DNA of 64,000 nucleotides from Nesterenkonia aurantiaca (GCF_004364585.1 NZ_SOAN01000004.1:186001-250000), one strand, 5' to 3'. Positions 1 to 9,322 are shown, numbered from the stretch's first letter. A program made the numbers and translations. Notes: a model not told the origin generated them from the letters alone.

Positions 1-229
1 CCTTGCCGCACAGCGCCACGACGGCGCCGCCTTCCAGGGCGGACTCCATGATGCGGTTCTTGTTCACGTAGTGGGCGAAACGCTCGTGATCACCGGGCTC
101 GGAGAGCTGCTCCTGGTGAACGCGTTCGATGGTGGCGGCTCCGCCTGGGGCCGGTGCGGCGGCCGGATCAGCAGTATGCATGCCGAACCGGGCGGAGGCG
201 GGCTGGAGTCCGTTGTCGTTGACCATCAT
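1..229 (-). CDS. DUF3039 domain protein, N-terminal part (cut by window edge)
   Basis: Reading the minus strand from the ATG at 229 gives an open frame of 76 codons running off the window edge. After a Pro/Ala-rich N-terminus it reads HERFAHYV, then NKNRIMESAL, then VVALCGK. This is the conserved start of the small actinobacterial DUF3039 family, whose C-terminal Cys pairs (not in view) suggest a zinc-binding protein of unknown function. Two adjacent ATGs (229 and 226) could start it. A TAGACT -10 box lies 7 nt before 229, so the transcript is probably leaderless. The family call is from memory of the motif; the function is unknown. Confidence 0.75.
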   Translation of the reverse strand, partial: MMVNDNGLQPASARFGMHTADPAAAPAPGGAATIERVHQEQLSEPGDHERFAHYVNKNRIMESALEGGAVVALCGK

Positions 230-236
230 GGAGCCT

Positions 237-242
237 AGTCTA
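237..242 (-). promoter_or_regulatory. -10 box of the DUF3039 gene (leaderless)
   Basis: TAGACT on the minus strand ends 7 nt before the ATG at 229, which places transcription start at or next to the start codon. No convincing -35 or Shine-Dalgarno sequence is visible. Confidence 0.45.
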
Positions 243-291
243 GCGAGCCTGGGCCGACACATCATCCCCGCGCGACGCCAGTAGGCCCCGC

Positions 292-1872
292 TCAGTACTG
301 GCTCACCGCTTGGAACAGCTCCGGCTGGCTGCGCTCATAGACCCGCGCGCCGAGACGCACCCCGATCCAGACCAGCGCCAGCCCCTTGAGCACCGCGCCG
401 ATCCCCAGCAGCCACCCCCACAGGGAGGCGTCGCTGAGAAGCCAGACGATGACCAAGATCACCTCGGGCAGCATCAGGATCAGGGTCGCGACCAGCATGC
501 CAAGTTGGACGATCATCAGGCGTCCGGTGGAGCCGGAGGGCTGGCTCAGCGGCCCGTCCCCGGGCCTGGGGACGGGATAGGTGAAGCGTGCGGAGACCAG
601 ACAGGAGAATCCGGCGGTGCTCAGCAGCAGGCCCAGGCTCACGCCCACCAGCGCGAGCGTGGTGACCGGTTCGGTGAACATCAGGGCCGGAATCAGGGAG
701 GCGAGCACCGTGGCCGGCAGCCCGAAGCTCAGCAGCCCGATCAGCCGACCCGCCCGGTCCGCCGTGCCGGAGACGCCGCTGGTGATGTGCAGCGCGAACG
801 CCGAATGGTCATAGGAGATGTCGGCGGAGATCGCGAAACCGAGCATCCAGCCCACGACCGGACCCAGTGCGAGCAGGATCCACGGCTGGCCGAGCTGGGA
901 GTACATGACGATGGCCAGCACCACGAAGGCCGGAATCACCACCAGGGTGCCGCCGTAGCGACTGTCCTTGAGCCAGTAGGTGCTGGCGCGTGCCGCCACC
1001 GCACCCCAGGGCGTGGCGGGGAAACGGGCGAAGAGCCCGAGTCCCTTCGCGTCCTTGGGCCCCGCCGAGCCGTGCACGGCCGGACGTTCGGTGATCTTCA
1101 ACAGCGCGGCCCGGATGACGAGGACCGCGAGGCCCACCGTGGCAGCCAGGATCCCCACTCGCAGCGCGAAGGCGCCCCAGTGACCTGCCGCCGCGTCGGC
1201 AGGCAGGGCTGCTCCTGCCCCCAGTGGGGTCAGTGTGAGGAAGTCCACCACGCTCGGCACCGCGTCGCTGAGCGAGCTGAACGCGCTCTGCAGCCCGACC
1301 ATGATCGGGTAGATCATCACCATCAGGCTCAGGGCGAGGATCGCCAGGAAGTCTCGGGAGCGTCGACCGCTGAGCCAGGCGCTGATCGAGGTGGTCACCG
1401 CCTGAGAGACCAGGCTGAAGGTGATCAGCAGCAACGGCAGCGTGAGCAGCGCCGTCGCCGTGGCCGCAGGATCCCAGCGCCAGTGCAGCACCTGCCCGAT
1501 CAGCCAGACCAGCGTGAGCACCGCCCCGATAGAGACCAACCCGGTCAGCGCGAGACCCAGGATCAGGCCGCGGCGGGGGATGCCGTAGGTGATGAACTGC
1601 CGCGGGTTCATCGCCGCGTCCGCCCCCGAGATGAACACCGGAATGATCAGCCAGAGCAGGAAGACCGCCGAACCCATCAGCACGCTGGAGGTGCGGATGA
1701 ACTGGGAATCGATGACCTCGGCGCCGCCCGCCATGACCTGCGCTGAGAACACCATCCCCACGATGCCCAGACCATAGAGTCCGGCGAAGACCGTGCCGAG
1801 GATGTGCCAGCCTGACTGGTTGAAGGCGTTGAAGGTCAGGTCCTTCTTGAGCCGGATCAGAGTTGCAACCAT
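292..1872 (-). CDS. ABC exporter permease subunit (about 12 membrane helices)
   Basis: A 526-residue, very hydrophobic protein with roughly a dozen predicted membrane helices and short polar loops. It lacks a nucleotide-binding domain. Its start overlaps the end of the upstream ATP-binding gene by 16 bp, so the two are almost certainly translated together as one ABC exporter. Membership of the ABC-2-like permease group is inferred from size, helix pattern and the partner gene. The substrate cannot be read from the sequence. The polar stretch around residues 265-290 is likely a cytoplasmic loop between two halves. Confidence 0.7.
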   Translation of the reverse strand: MVATLIRLKKDLTFNAFNQSGWHILGTVFAGLYGLGIVGMVFSAQVMAGGAEVIDSQFIRTSSVLMGSAVFLLWLIIPVFISGADAAMNPRQFITYGIPRRGLILGLALTGLVSIGAVLTLVWLIGQVLHWRWDPAATATALLTLPLLLITFSLVSQAVTTSISAWLSGRRSRDFLAILALSLMVMIYPIMVGLQSAFSSLSDAVPSVVDFLTLTPLGAGAALPADAAAGHWGAFALRVGILAATVGLAVLVIRAALLKITERPAVHGSAGPKDAKGLGLFARFPATPWGAVAARASTYWLKDSRYGGTLVVIPAFVVLAIVMYSQLGQPWILLALGPVVGWMLGFAISADISYDHSAFALHITSGVSGTADRAGRLIGLLSFGLPATVLASLIPALMFTEPVTTLALVGVSLGLLLSTAGFSCLVSARFTYPVPRPGDGPLSQPSGSTGRLMIVQLGMLVATLILMLPEVILVIVWLLSDASLWGWLLGIGAVLKGLALVWIGVRLGARVYERSQPELFQAVSQY

Positions 1873-2672
1873 GCGAGCTCCTGATCGCCAGCTTCAAGTC
1901 CGACCAGATCCACGAAGCGTGACTCCAGATCCGATCCGCCGCGGACCTCGTCCAAAGTGCCGGAGGCCAGCAGCCGGCCCTCGGCGATGATCCCGACGTG
2001 GGAGCACATTCGCTGGACCAGATCCATCACATGGCTGGAGAGGATCACCGTGCCGCCGGAGGCGACGTAGGACTCCAGCAGGCCACGGATGGTGCGCGCG
2101 GACACCGGGTCCACGGCTTCGAAAGGCTCATCGAGCACCAGAAGCTCCGGGGCGTGGACCATTGCGGAGGCCAGCGCGATCTTCTTGGTCATCCCGGCGG
2201 AGTAGTCCTGGACCAGCTTCCCCCGGGCATCTTCGAGACCGAGCACCCGAAGCAGGTCCTCGGTCCGGGAGGCCACGGTGTCGCGGTCCATGCCGCGCAG
2301 CAGACCCGCGTAGGTCACCAGCTGTGCTCCGGTGAGCTTGTTGAAGAGCATGACGCCGTCGGCGAGCACGCCCATGGTCTGTTTGGCCTCGCGGGGCTGG
2401 GCCCAGACATCAATGCCTCCGACTTCGGCGGTGCCGGCGTCGGGACGCATCAGACCGGTGGCCATGGACAGCGTGGTGGTCTTGCCCGCCCCGTTGGGTC
2501 CGACGAAGCCATAGAAGGAGCCGCGCGGCACATCGAGGTCGAGGTGGTCCACCGCGGGGGTCTGCCCGAATCTCTTGGCCAGACCGCGCAGCCGCAGCGC
2601 CGGGACCCTCAGGTCAGGCGGGGTCGGGGCAGGAGGAGTCAGGGCAGCAGGGCTCTCACTGGCTGGTTGCAT
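1857..2672 (-). CDS. ABC transporter ATP-binding protein
   Basis: A 271-residue ATPase with every ABC hallmark: Walker A GPNGAGKTT at residues 58-66, signature YSAGM at 158-162, Walker B LLVLDE at 177-182 and the H-loop histidine at 214. The first 25 residues are a Pro/Ala-rich extension. It partners with the permease that overlaps its 3' end. The ATG at 2672 has no clear ribosome binding site but a TAGGCT box lies 6 nt upstream, which supports this start as leaderless. It is most similar in style to ABC-2 export ATPases. The cargo is unknown. Confidence 0.85.
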   Translation of the reverse strand: MQPASESPAALTPPAPTPPDLRVPALRLRGLAKRFGQTPAVDHLDLDVPRGSFYGFVGPNGAGKTTTLSMATGLMRPDAGTAEVGGIDVWAQPREAKQTMGVLADGVMLFNKLTGAQLVTYAGLLRGMDRDTVASRTEDLLRVLGLEDARGKLVQDYSAGMTKKIALASAMVHAPELLVLDEPFEAVDPVSARTIRGLLESYVASGGTVILSSHVMDLVQRMCSHVGIIAEGRLLASGTLDEVRGGSDLESRFVDLVGLEAGDQELAWLQL

Positions 2673-2678
2673 GCCTCG

Positions 2679-2684
2679 AGCCTA
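2679..2684 (-). promoter_or_regulatory. -10 box of the ABC exporter operon (leaderless)
   Basis: TAGGCT on the minus strand lies 6 nt before the ATG at 2672. The position fits a leaderless transcript covering both exporter genes. Confidence 0.45.
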
Positions 2685-2761
2685 CCGACCCCAGGTCAGC
2701 TCCACCTCAGCCCTGAGAAGGACATGGCGTGAGGCATCCGGGCTGCGCCGGATGCAGGGCT

Positions 2762-3751
2762 CTAGAAGAGCGCTCGCGCCAGCTGCTTGCGCGAGGCGGA
2801 GACCCGGGGATCGGTGTCGCCCGTGATGGAGTACAGCTCGACCAGGTGGGCGCGCGCGGTCTCCCGATCGTCACCGAAGTGGGTCTGGATGAATCGGACC
2901 AGTCGTGAGAAGCCGTCCTCCACATGGCCGCCCAGCACGTCGAGGTCGGCGACGGCGATCTGTGCGTCGATGTCGTCGGGGTTCTCCGCCGCTGCCTGCC
3001 GGGCTGCGGCGAGATCGGCTCCGGTGGTGCGCTGCAGCAGCTTCACCTGGGCCAGGCCGATCTTGGCGTCCTCGTCGTCGGGCTTCTCCTTGATGGCCTG
3101 CTGGTAGGCCGTCGCGGCCGCGGCGTAGTCGCTGTTCTCCAGGGCGTCGAGCGCCGCCTGGTGCAAGGGCGGCAGCTCAGGCTCAGCGGGAGGCTCCTGG
3201 CCCTCCACGACTCGGGTGGACTGTGCCGGCAGCTTCTGCGTCATCCCGTTCTGCGTCGCCATCTGCACCATCTGCGTCACGAGCTGGGCGAGCTGATCGG
3301 CGGGCACCGAGGCGTCGAACTCCCCGACCGGACGTCCGCCGATGAAGGCGGTGGCCACCGGGACCTGATCGGCGCTCTGGGCCAGCTCTGGGTGCGCCGC
3401 GGAGTCGATCTCCGCCAGCAGGAGGCGACCCTGCTGGGCGTCGACGAGATCCTCCAGGGTGGTCTTCATCGTCGCTGATGCAGCGTCGGCACCGTGGATG
3501 AGCACGATCACCGGGGCCTGCCCGGAGAGCTCCACCACTTGCTGAAGCTGCTGCGGCTGCACCTGGATCGCCCAGCTGTTGGGCGCTGCTGACGGGCCTG
3601 CCGTGGCCTGGGCCTGAGCGGTCGGACTCTGGCCCGCTGGTCCAGCGGGTGTGGGCGCAGCGGGTGCGCCCTGGGAGGCGAGACCGGAGAGGTCCACCGC
3701 TCCCCTGGCGTCGACCCGTCGGGACTGGGGCTCCTGGGCGGAATCTGTCAC
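2762..3751 (-). CDS. Thioredoxin-fold plus TPR protein (YbbN/CnoX-like)
   Basis: A 329-residue soluble protein. Residues 1-58 are a low-complexity Ala/Pro/Gln tail. Residues about 60-170 have a thioredoxin-like pattern, including VIVLIHG and VPVATAFIGGRPVGEF. The normal CxxC active site is replaced by a cysteine-free stretch near residues 86-96, so it cannot act as a dithiol oxidoreductase. The C-terminal half has TPR-type helices, for example DYAAAATAYQQAIKEKPDDEDA. This is the layout of YbbN/CnoX holdase co-chaperones. That role is known for the family and inferred here. It is transcribed in the same direction as the exporter genes, 89 bp upstream of them. Confidence 0.75.
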   Translation of the reverse strand: MTDSAQEPQSRRVDARGAVDLSGLASQGAPAAPTPAGPAGQSPTAQAQATAGPSAAPNSWAIQVQPQQLQQVVELSGQAPVIVLIHGADAASATMKTTLEDLVDAQQGRLLLAEIDSAAHPELAQSADQVPVATAFIGGRPVGEFDASVPADQLAQLVTQMVQMATQNGMTQKLPAQSTRVVEGQEPPAEPELPPLHQAALDALENSDYAAAATAYQQAIKEKPDDEDAKIGLAQVKLLQRTTGADLAAARQAAAENPDDIDAQIAVADLDVLGGHVEDGFSRLVRFIQTHFGDDRETARAHLVELYSITGDTDPRVSASRKQLARALF

Positions 3752-3817
3752 TGCAGCGCTCCTTGCACGTCGGCGTCGATCAGGCTGGTCCGGCGGACCG
3801 ATCTCCAGATGCGGAGA

Positions 3818-5962
3818 TCAGTCCAGTACGTTGACCTCGTTCACAATATCGTGGACTCCGAGCACGTCGACCCGCTCGCCCTCCTCGGCCGGGATGTGCA
3901 GGATCATCGACTCACGGTTGACGATGTCCACGTCCTCGGTGGTGGAGTCGGTCCCCGCCAGCTCGGCGGTGACTCCGCTGAGATTGATCGAGGCATCTTC
4001 CTCCGGGCGCAGCTGCGTGGTGGAGTCGAAGCTTCCCACGGCGATGACCGAACCATCCGGCAGCCGCAGCGCGGTGCTTCCCTCGCCGATGAAAGGCCGG
4101 GTGTAGGAGATGCTGAGGTCCTCGGCGCTCTCGTTGAGCTCTTCCTGGTACGCCTGCAGGTCCTCGATATAGGCGTTCTCCTCCACGCTCATGCCGAAGT
4201 AGTACTCGCGGTTGTTCATGAACACGGCGACGCGCTCCATGGCATGGTTCGCGGCGAACCGGGCCACCTCGTCATCGGGGTCCACCGGCTCCACGCCGCC
4301 GTCTTCGGCGGAGATGGCCGGGAACGCTGTGCCCGGGACCATCAGCACTGCCTGGGTGAGCGCATAGTTCTCTCGGGGCGATTCCTGTTCGATGACAAGC
4401 ACCTGTGGGATCTCAGCCTCGGCCTCCTGGGTGATGACCACGGCCTGGCGGGGAAACTCGGTGCTGGAGGTCACGGCGGCGCTGAGGATCTCGGTGCCGA
4501 TCGCGTCGGGGGTGACCTGCTCGTCCATCTCATGGTTGCGGTAGGTCAGCTCCCGGACCTGTGCGGCGTTCCCGGACACGCGGGGGGCGAGCATCTCGGC
4601 GTCGAACTCGGCGTCCGCGGCGGCCGCCTGCTCCGCGATGTCCTCCACGATCCCCTGCAGCTGGGACTCCAGGAGCACCGAGTATCCGGCGTCCTCGCCG
4701 TCCTCGGCCTCCACCTCTTCGGCTTCGACCTCTTCGGTCTGCGCAGAGTCGTCCTCGGCGGGGTCCTCTGCGGGGTTCTCCGCGTCGGCCACCAGCACTG
4801 CCGGGCTCAGGGCCAGCGCGAACGCCGCGGCGGTCGCCACCGAGCGGCTGCGCCAGGTGCGGCCCTCTTCAGTGCCGTCCTCGGTGCTGTTCTCGGTCCC
4901 GTTCTCGGGCTCCTCGGCCTCAGCCGTCTCGGCGTCCACCGGGGCGATGATGCCGGTGGCCTCGGGATCCTCTGGGGTTCCGGCCTCCCGAGCGTCCGCT
5001 CCGGCCGCAGTCGGGTCTTCCTCGCGGAGCGCGTCGGGATCGTAGGTGCTCTCGGTGGCGGAGATCGAGCCAAGGGTTCCGGTCAGCTCTTCCTCGGCAG
5101 GATCGACATGCTGCGGATCGTCACGATCGGGGCGCTTGGGGTGTCCTTCGGTCTGATTCATCTCGTCCTCGGTGGTGGCGGTGACGACGGCGGTGTCCGT
5201 AGCACTCGCGCCGGCGGCGGAGGTCTCCGTGGCACTCACGGCGGTGGCGGAGGCACCGGGCGCGCCGACGGGGGTGGCAGAGGCACCGGGCGCGCCGACG
5301 GGGGTGGCAGAGGCACCGGGCGCGCCGACGGGGGTGGTGGAATCGCGGCGTCGGGCGGCCAGTGCTCGATAGAGCAGGAAGATGCCCACCAGGATCACCA
5401 GTGCGCCGAGCACGATCAGCGTCGTGCCGAGCAGGCTCTCCTCCTCCTCCTCCGGAAGCTCGACCGTGACCGCGCTGGGCGCGGGCTCCTCGCCGTCGCG
5501 GAAGATCAGCAGGCTCCACTCGCCGGTGTCATCGGGGGCGCTCCAGCGGTAGCGCAGATCACCCTGGGTGGTCTCCGTGGCGGCCCAGAGATCAGAGCCG
5601 CTCGGATCCGGCACCGTGGTCTCACCCTCGGTGAACTCCGTCTCGATGGTGGCAGGAGCGTCCTCTTCACCCTGACGCACCGCGCCGATGGTCACATGGG
5701 CCGCGTCACCCACCCAGGCTTCGATGTCCTGGGTGCGCGCCAGGGCGATGGTGTACTCGCCCTCGGCATTGATGGTGAACTCTTCGCGCTCGGCCTCCGG
5801 GTCGATCAGGTCGTCGCTGATCACGGTCAGCGGGGCGTCCTGAACCTCCTCGCTCTGCGCGGTGGGGACCTCATCGGAGGCCCAGACGGTGAGCAGCCCC
5901 ACCCCGATGCCTGCCATGAGCAGACCCAGGATGAAAGCGATGATGGAAGCGGGGAAACGCAC
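3818..5962 (-). CDS. Large acidic membrane protein of unknown function
   Basis: I do not recognise this 714-residue protein. Three hydrophobic segments stand out: residues 6-28 (signal anchor), 178-202 (followed by RALAARRR) and 374-393. By charge bias, residues 30-175 and 395-714 would be outside and the low-complexity region 205-370 inside. The linker carries three tandem TPVGAPGASA units and long runs of Glu/Asp. The outer C-terminal domain of about 320 residues looks folded. An internal Met at residue 268 begins a stretch that reads like the start of a separate protein, so this may be a fusion of two membrane proteins. It is divergent from the AI-2E family gene. Confidence 0.55.
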   Translation of the reverse strand: MRFPASIIAFILGLLMAGIGVGLLTVWASDEVPTAQSEEVQDAPLTVISDDLIDPEAEREEFTINAEGEYTIALARTQDIEAWVGDAAHVTIGAVRQGEEDAPATIETEFTEGETTVPDPSGSDLWAATETTQGDLRYRWSAPDDTGEWSLLIFRDGEEPAPSAVTVELPEEEEESLLGTTLIVLGALVILVGIFLLYRALAARRRDSTTPVGAPGASATPVGAPGASATPVGAPGASATAVSATETSAAGASATDTAVVTATTEDEMNQTEGHPKRPDRDDPQHVDPAEEELTGTLGSISATESTYDPDALREEDPTAAGADAREAGTPEDPEATGIIAPVDAETAEAEEPENGTENSTEDGTEEGRTWRSRSVATAAAFALALSPAVLVADAENPAEDPAEDDSAQTEEVEAEEVEAEDGEDAGYSVLLESQLQGIVEDIAEQAAAADAEFDAEMLAPRVSGNAAQVRELTYRNHEMDEQVTPDAIGTEILSAAVTSSTEFPRQAVVITQEAEAEIPQVLVIEQESPRENYALTQAVLMVPGTAFPAISAEDGGVEPVDPDDEVARFAANHAMERVAVFMNNREYYFGMSVEENAYIEDLQAYQEELNESAEDLSISYTRPFIGEGSTALRLPDGSVIAVGSFDSTTQLRPEEDASINLSGVTAELAGTDSTTEDVDIVNRESMILHIPAEEGERVDVLGVHDIVNEVNVLD
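5251..5340. repeat. Three tandem 30-bp repeats inside the large membrane protein gene
   Basis: Three head-to-tail copies of a 30-bp unit at 5251-5280, 5281-5310 and 5311-5340. The first two are identical and the last differs near its end. Each unit encodes ten residues (TPVGAPGASA) in the minus-strand protein, keeping the frame. Copy number is likely variable between strains. Confidence 0.9.
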
Positions 5963-6096
5963 GGGTGAGAGGTCCTTGATCGAGGGAGACGAGGGTTCAA
6001 CCCCCTAGGATACCGAACGTAACAATAAGATCACAGTCTGAGCGTCGGCTGGAAGGTTTCCCGCCGAGGGATGGTGTCCGGCGACGGGGGCGTGGC

Positions 6097-6102
6097 TAAG
6101 CT
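6097..6102 (+). promoter_or_regulatory. -10 box of the AI-2E family permease gene (leaderless)
   Basis: TAAGCT ends 6 nt before the GTG at 6109, so the mRNA probably begins at the start codon. Confidence 0.45.
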
Positions 6103-6108
6103 GACCCC

Positions 6109-7398
6109 GTGACAGAGTCCGAGCCGAATCCTCATCAGCGGGAGTCCCAGGTCCCGCCGGGCAGCGACGAGCAGACTGGCCCCGCTGCTCCGCGCCGTCG
6201 ACGCTTCGCCCGCGTCCCCGCTGGACGAGGTCTGCGGGCCGTGCAGAACAGCGTCCGGACGATGCGTTCGGCCCGCGCGGCCAGGTCCTCGGGAACCCCG
6301 CCCGAATTCGATGAGTACGGTCTGCCTCCGGTCTCCGCCGGGGACCCGCAGACGGCCGCAACCTCCACCTCACGCCCGATCTACACCGGATTCATGCTCG
6401 CCCTCGGCGTCGGCCTGGCGCTGATGGTGTTCTTCGTGGCTCAGGCCAATACGCAGCTGCTGGTGTGGATCACCGCCTCGCTGTTCATCGCCATTGGCCT
6501 TGATCCGGTGGTGCGCAGCCTGGAACGGGCCTGTCTGCCGCGGCCCGCGGGCGTGGCGGTCACGATCACCGGGTTCCTCGCCGTCGTCGCCACCTTCATC
6601 GCGGCCCTGGCCCCGATGGTCACCGAGCAGACCGCCACCTTCGTGCGTTCACTGCCGGTGCTGGTCGAGAACATCTCCAGCTCGCAGTGGTTCCAGAGCA
6701 TCGAAGATGAGTTCCAGATCCAGCAGATCATCGACACCGAGGTCAACCGGTTCATCTCTGACCCGATGAACATCACCAATGCTCTCGGCGGGCTGTTCGG
6801 CGTCGGGACCGCGATCCTGACCACCGGTCTGGGCACACTGGTGGTGTTCGTCCTTGCGATCTATTTCCTGGCCTCCTTGCCGGTGATGACCGCCTGGGCC
6901 TATCGGTTGGCGCCGCGGTCCAAGCGCGACCGGGTCCAGCACCTCGGGGACCGGATCCTGGACGGGGTCGGCCACTACGTGATCGGCCAGGCCGGGGTGG
7001 CGCTGCTCAACGGGATCGTCGCGTTCATCGCGATCAGCATCGCCGGTGTGCCGTTCGGCGTGCTCTTCGCGGTGGTCGCCGGGGTGCTGGCCTTCATCCC
7101 CCTGGTCGGCCCGGTCACCGGCGGCACCCTGGTCACACTGGTCGCGCTCACGGTGGACTGGCAGACCGCGGCGACGTTCGCCGGCATCTATTTCGTGTAC
7201 CTGCAGGTGGAGGCGTACTTCGTCTCCCCGCGCATCATGGCGCGTGCCGTGCGGATCCCCGCCGCCGTCGTCGTGATCTCGGTGATCGCCGGCGGCACGC
7301 TGCTCGGCGTGCTCGGCGCCCTGATGGCCATCCCGACCGCGGCCGCCGTGATGCTGCTGACCCGAGAGGTGCTCATCCGCCGGCAGGACGCGCGCTAG
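6109..7398 (+). CDS. AI-2E family transporter (PerM-like permease)
   Basis: A 429-residue protein with a hydrophilic, Arg/Pro-rich N-terminus of about 90 residues followed by the 7-8 helix core typical of the AI-2E/PerM family. Features seen include an early helix pair from about residue 92, an amphipathic region with many Gln/Ile/Phe, and a C-terminal GxxxGG-type helix set ending in [10 protein letters not shown]. The family includes the AI-2 exporter TqsA and a Na+/H+ antiporter, so the substrate cannot be named. The GTG start is chosen because a -10 box lies 6 nt upstream and there is no ribosome binding site. Confidence 0.8.
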   Translation: MTESEPNPHQRESQVPPGSDEQTGPAAPRRRRFARVPAGRGLRAVQNSVRTMRSARAARSSGTPPEFDEYGLPPVSAGDPQTAATSTSRPIYTGFMLALGVGLALMVFFVAQANTQLLVWITASLFIAIGLDPVVRSLERACLPRPAGVAVTITGFLAVVATFIAALAPMVTEQTATFVRSLPVLVENISSSQWFQSIEDEFQIQQIIDTEVNRFISDPMNITNALGGLFGVGTAILTTGLGTLVVFVLAIYFLASLPVMTAWAYRLAPRSKRDRVQHLGDRILDGVGHYVIGQAGVALLNGIVAFIAISIAGVPFGVLFAVVAGVLAFIPLVGPVTGGTLVTLVALTVDWQTAATFAGIYFVYLQVEAYFVSPRIMARAVRIPAAVVVISVIAGGTLLGVLGALMAIPTAAAVMLLTREVLIRRQDAR

Positions 7399-7428
7399 CC
7401 CGCGTCGGGCTTCCTGGCAGGCCTGGCG

Positions 7429-7740
7429 TCAGCCGATCCGCCAGCAGTGACTGTGCCAGTGGCGCCGCTCGGCGGCGGCGTGTTCATCGCCGAAGATCGA
7501 ATCCGCACGCCAGGCCACTACGTGGGCGGTGCCGGCGGGCACCGGGAGCTGGCATCCCGGGCAGGTGTAGCTCTTCTGCGCAGCGGAGGCGGAGATATGG
7601 CGCACGTGGTACTCCCCGTCCCGGCGGCGCACCGTCCCCGTGGAGAATGCTCCGTGACCGAAGACCCCGGTGGACAGCGGCCGGTGCTCGCGCTGCCATT
7701 TCGACGCGCGCCTTCCGGGTCCCTTCGCAGACTTGGCCAT
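7429..7740 (-). CDS. Small zinc-ribbon-like conserved protein
   Basis: A basic protein of 103 residues from the ATG at 7740. A second ATG at 7749 would add three residues, and the frame stays open further upstream without a good start. The N-terminus ([11 protein letters not shown]) is Lys/Arg rich. The C-terminal half contains YTCPGC and a late HWHSHCW motif, so a CxxC...HxC zinc site is plausible. Homologues in actinobacteria are often labelled ATP/GTP-binding protein without support, and no P-loop is present here. Function unknown. It is convergent with the AI-2E family gene and divergent from nucS. Confidence 0.6.
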   Translation of the reverse strand: MAKSAKGPGRRASKWQREHRPLSTGVFGHGAFSTGTVRRRDGEYHVRHISASAAQKSYTCPGCQLPVPAGTAHVVAWRADSIFGDEHAAAERRHWHSHCWRIG

Positions 7741-7830
7741 GGGTCCCATTGTTCCAGGTGATCGGGACTCCTCCCGCACCACCGCGACCGCTCCTTGCGC
7801 TGCACGTGCGGCCGGAGTGCGATGACCGGG

Positions 7831-7836
7831 TAGGAT
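7831..7836 (+). promoter_or_regulatory. -10 box of nucS (leaderless)
   Basis: TAGGAT lies 8 nt before the GTG at 7845. It decides the start: the frame is open upstream to 7647, but that part overlaps the neighbouring gene on the other strand and has no signals. Confidence 0.5.
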
Positions 7837-7844
7837 CAGGCACC

Positions 7845-8537
7845 GTGCGATTGGTAATTGCGACCTGCTCAGTGTCATATTCCGGACGGCTCAACGCCCA
7901 CCTGGCCCAGGCCACGCGCCTGCTCATGGTCAAGGCCGACGGCGGCGTGCTCATCCATTCCGACGGCGGCTCCTATAAGCCGCTGAACTGGATGTCCCCG
8001 CCGGCCACGATGCGGGTCACCGAGCCCGACGCGCAGCAGCGCGAAGCCGGGATCACCGAGGTCTGGACGGTCTCGGCGACCAAGAGCGATGACACGCTGC
8101 GCATCCTGATCAGCGAGGTCCACGAGGACGTCTCCCACGACCTCGGCGTGGACCCAGGTCTGGTCAAGGACGGCGTGGAGTCCGACCTGCAGAGGCTGCT
8201 CGCCGAGCAGATCGAGCTCCTGGGCGCCGGGCACCGACTGATCCGCCGGGAGCATCCGACGCCGATCGGCCCGGTGGACCTGCTCGCCCGCGGGCCGCAG
8301 GGCAGTGTGGCCGTGGAGCTCAAGCGTCGCGGTGACATCGACGGCGTCGAGCAGCTCACCCGCTACCTGGAGCTGCTCAACCGCGATCCGCTGCTGGCTC
8401 CGGTGCAGGGGGTCTTCGCCGCCCAGCAGATCAAGCCGCAGGCTCGCACACTGGCCGAGGATCGCGGCATCCGCTGCCTGGTGCTGGACTACGACGCGAT
8501 GCGCGGGGTCGACGACGCCGATTCGCGACTCTTCTAG
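7845..8537 (+). CDS. nucS: NucS/EndoMS mismatch-specific endonuclease
   Basis: A 230-residue protein starting [16 protein letters not shown], the signature N-terminus of NucS. The C-terminal nuclease domain has the PD-(D/E)xK residues Asp145 (in GPVDLL), Glu158 and Lys160 (in VELK), followed by YLELLNRD. In actinobacteria NucS replaces MutSL: it cuts both strands at G-T, G-G and T-T mismatches. The last residues (DSRLF) resemble the C-terminal sliding-clamp-binding motif known for this family. Length matches the mycobacterial protein (about 223). The gene ends 3 bp from a convergent reductase gene. Confidence 0.95.
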   Translation: MRLVIATCSVSYSGRLNAHLAQATRLLMVKADGGVLIHSDGGSYKPLNWMSPPATMRVTEPDAQQREAGITEVWTVSATKSDDTLRILISEVHEDVSHDLGVDPGLVKDGVESDLQRLLAEQIELLGAGHRLIRREHPTPIGPVDLLARGPQGSVAVELKRRGDIDGVEQLTRYLELLNRDPLLAPVQGVFAAQQIKPQARTLAEDRGIRCLVLDYDAMRGVDDADSRLF

Positions 8538-8540
8538 CCG

Positions 8541-9206
8541 CTAACCGGCGCGTTTTCCGTCGCCGCTTTCGGTGCCGCTCTCGGTGCCGCTTTCGGTGCC
8601 GCTTCCGCTGCCGCTCTCGAGCGGGCTTCCGGCGACGCCTGCGGCGCGAAACGTCGCGAGCGTGACCCCTCCGGGCAGCGACTCGAGACCTGCGGGGTGG
8701 AAGGTGTGTGCCATGGCCTCTGCTCTGAACAGCGGGATGCCGGCGCCGAGCACCAGCGGGTTGATCTTCAGCTGAACCTCGTCGATCTCGCCGAGGAGCT
8801 GCCCCGCGAGCTCAGCTCCCCCGCAGAGCCAGATGTCCCTGCCGGGTTCGGCCTTGAGCTCGCGCACCTGGGAGGCCAGATCCCCGTGGATCACCTCGAC
8901 GCCCGGCGCCTGCGCCGGCGCGCGATGCGCTGCCAGGATCTGACGAAGGTGCGGATACGCACCACCGACCAGCCCGGCATCCACCGCGGGCTGATAGGTG
9001 CGTCGGCCCATCAGGACCGTGTCGAAGCGGCGAGGCTCCGCCGTGACACCCAGAGCCTCCCGTGCGTGCACCGGGCAGGTCTCGGGATAGAGCTCGAAGA
9101 GCGCCTCCAAGGTTTGTGGATCCAGCGGGAAGCTGGAGAAGTCCCCCGCCGGGTCCGCGATGAAGCCGTCGATGCTGGTGGCGATGTAGTAGACGAGCTC
9201 ACGCAT
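8541..9206 (-). CDS. RibD/dihydrofolate-reductase-fold protein
   Basis: A 221-residue protein with the RibD C-terminal/DHFR fold: ELVYYIATSIDGFIADP at the start, MGRRTYQPAV in the middle, IWLCGGAELAGQLL and a late VQLKINPLVLGAGIPLF. These are the conserved NADPH-binding and core strands of the DHFR-like superfamily. Such stand-alone proteins have mostly unknown substrates. The last 30 residues are a Ser/Gly/Thr/Glu repeat tail (three SGTE units) not seen in the core family. The ATG at 9206 fits the usual start. Confidence 0.85.
   Translation of the reverse strand: MRELVYYIATSIDGFIADPAGDFSSFPLDPQTLEALFELYPETCPVHAREALGVTAEPRRFDTVLMGRRTYQPAVDAGLVGGAYPHLRQILAAHRAPAQAPGVEVIHGDLASQVRELKAEPGRDIWLCGGAELAGQLLGEIDEVQLKINPLVLGAGIPLFRAEAMAHTFHPAGLESLPGGVTLATFRAAGVAGSPLESGSGSGTESGTESGTESGDGKRAG
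8559..8612. repeat. Short tandem repeats encoding an SGTE tail
   Basis: Imperfect 12-bp units (pattern gccgctttcggt) repeat head to tail and encode Ser-Gly-Thr-Glu in the minus-strand reductase gene. A slippage-prone, probably unstructured tail. Confidence 0.7.
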
Positions 9207-9322
9207 GACATGCTCCCGAGGCTGCGGACGTTCTAGGCGGTGTGACAGGGGTGGTTCGGGCCAATCTATCGCAGCCCGATCGGCTCAGGCCCGGCGTGGA
9301 CGCTGGACCCGCGGCCCACAGA

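Noticed and set aside
310-1746. Long plus-strand frames opposite real genes (for example across the ABC permease, the large membrane protein and rho)
   Set aside because: They are GC-codon shadows: no homology pattern, wrong composition (His/Arg/Gln-rich or hydrophobic runs) and no start signals, while the opposite strand has clear family motifs.
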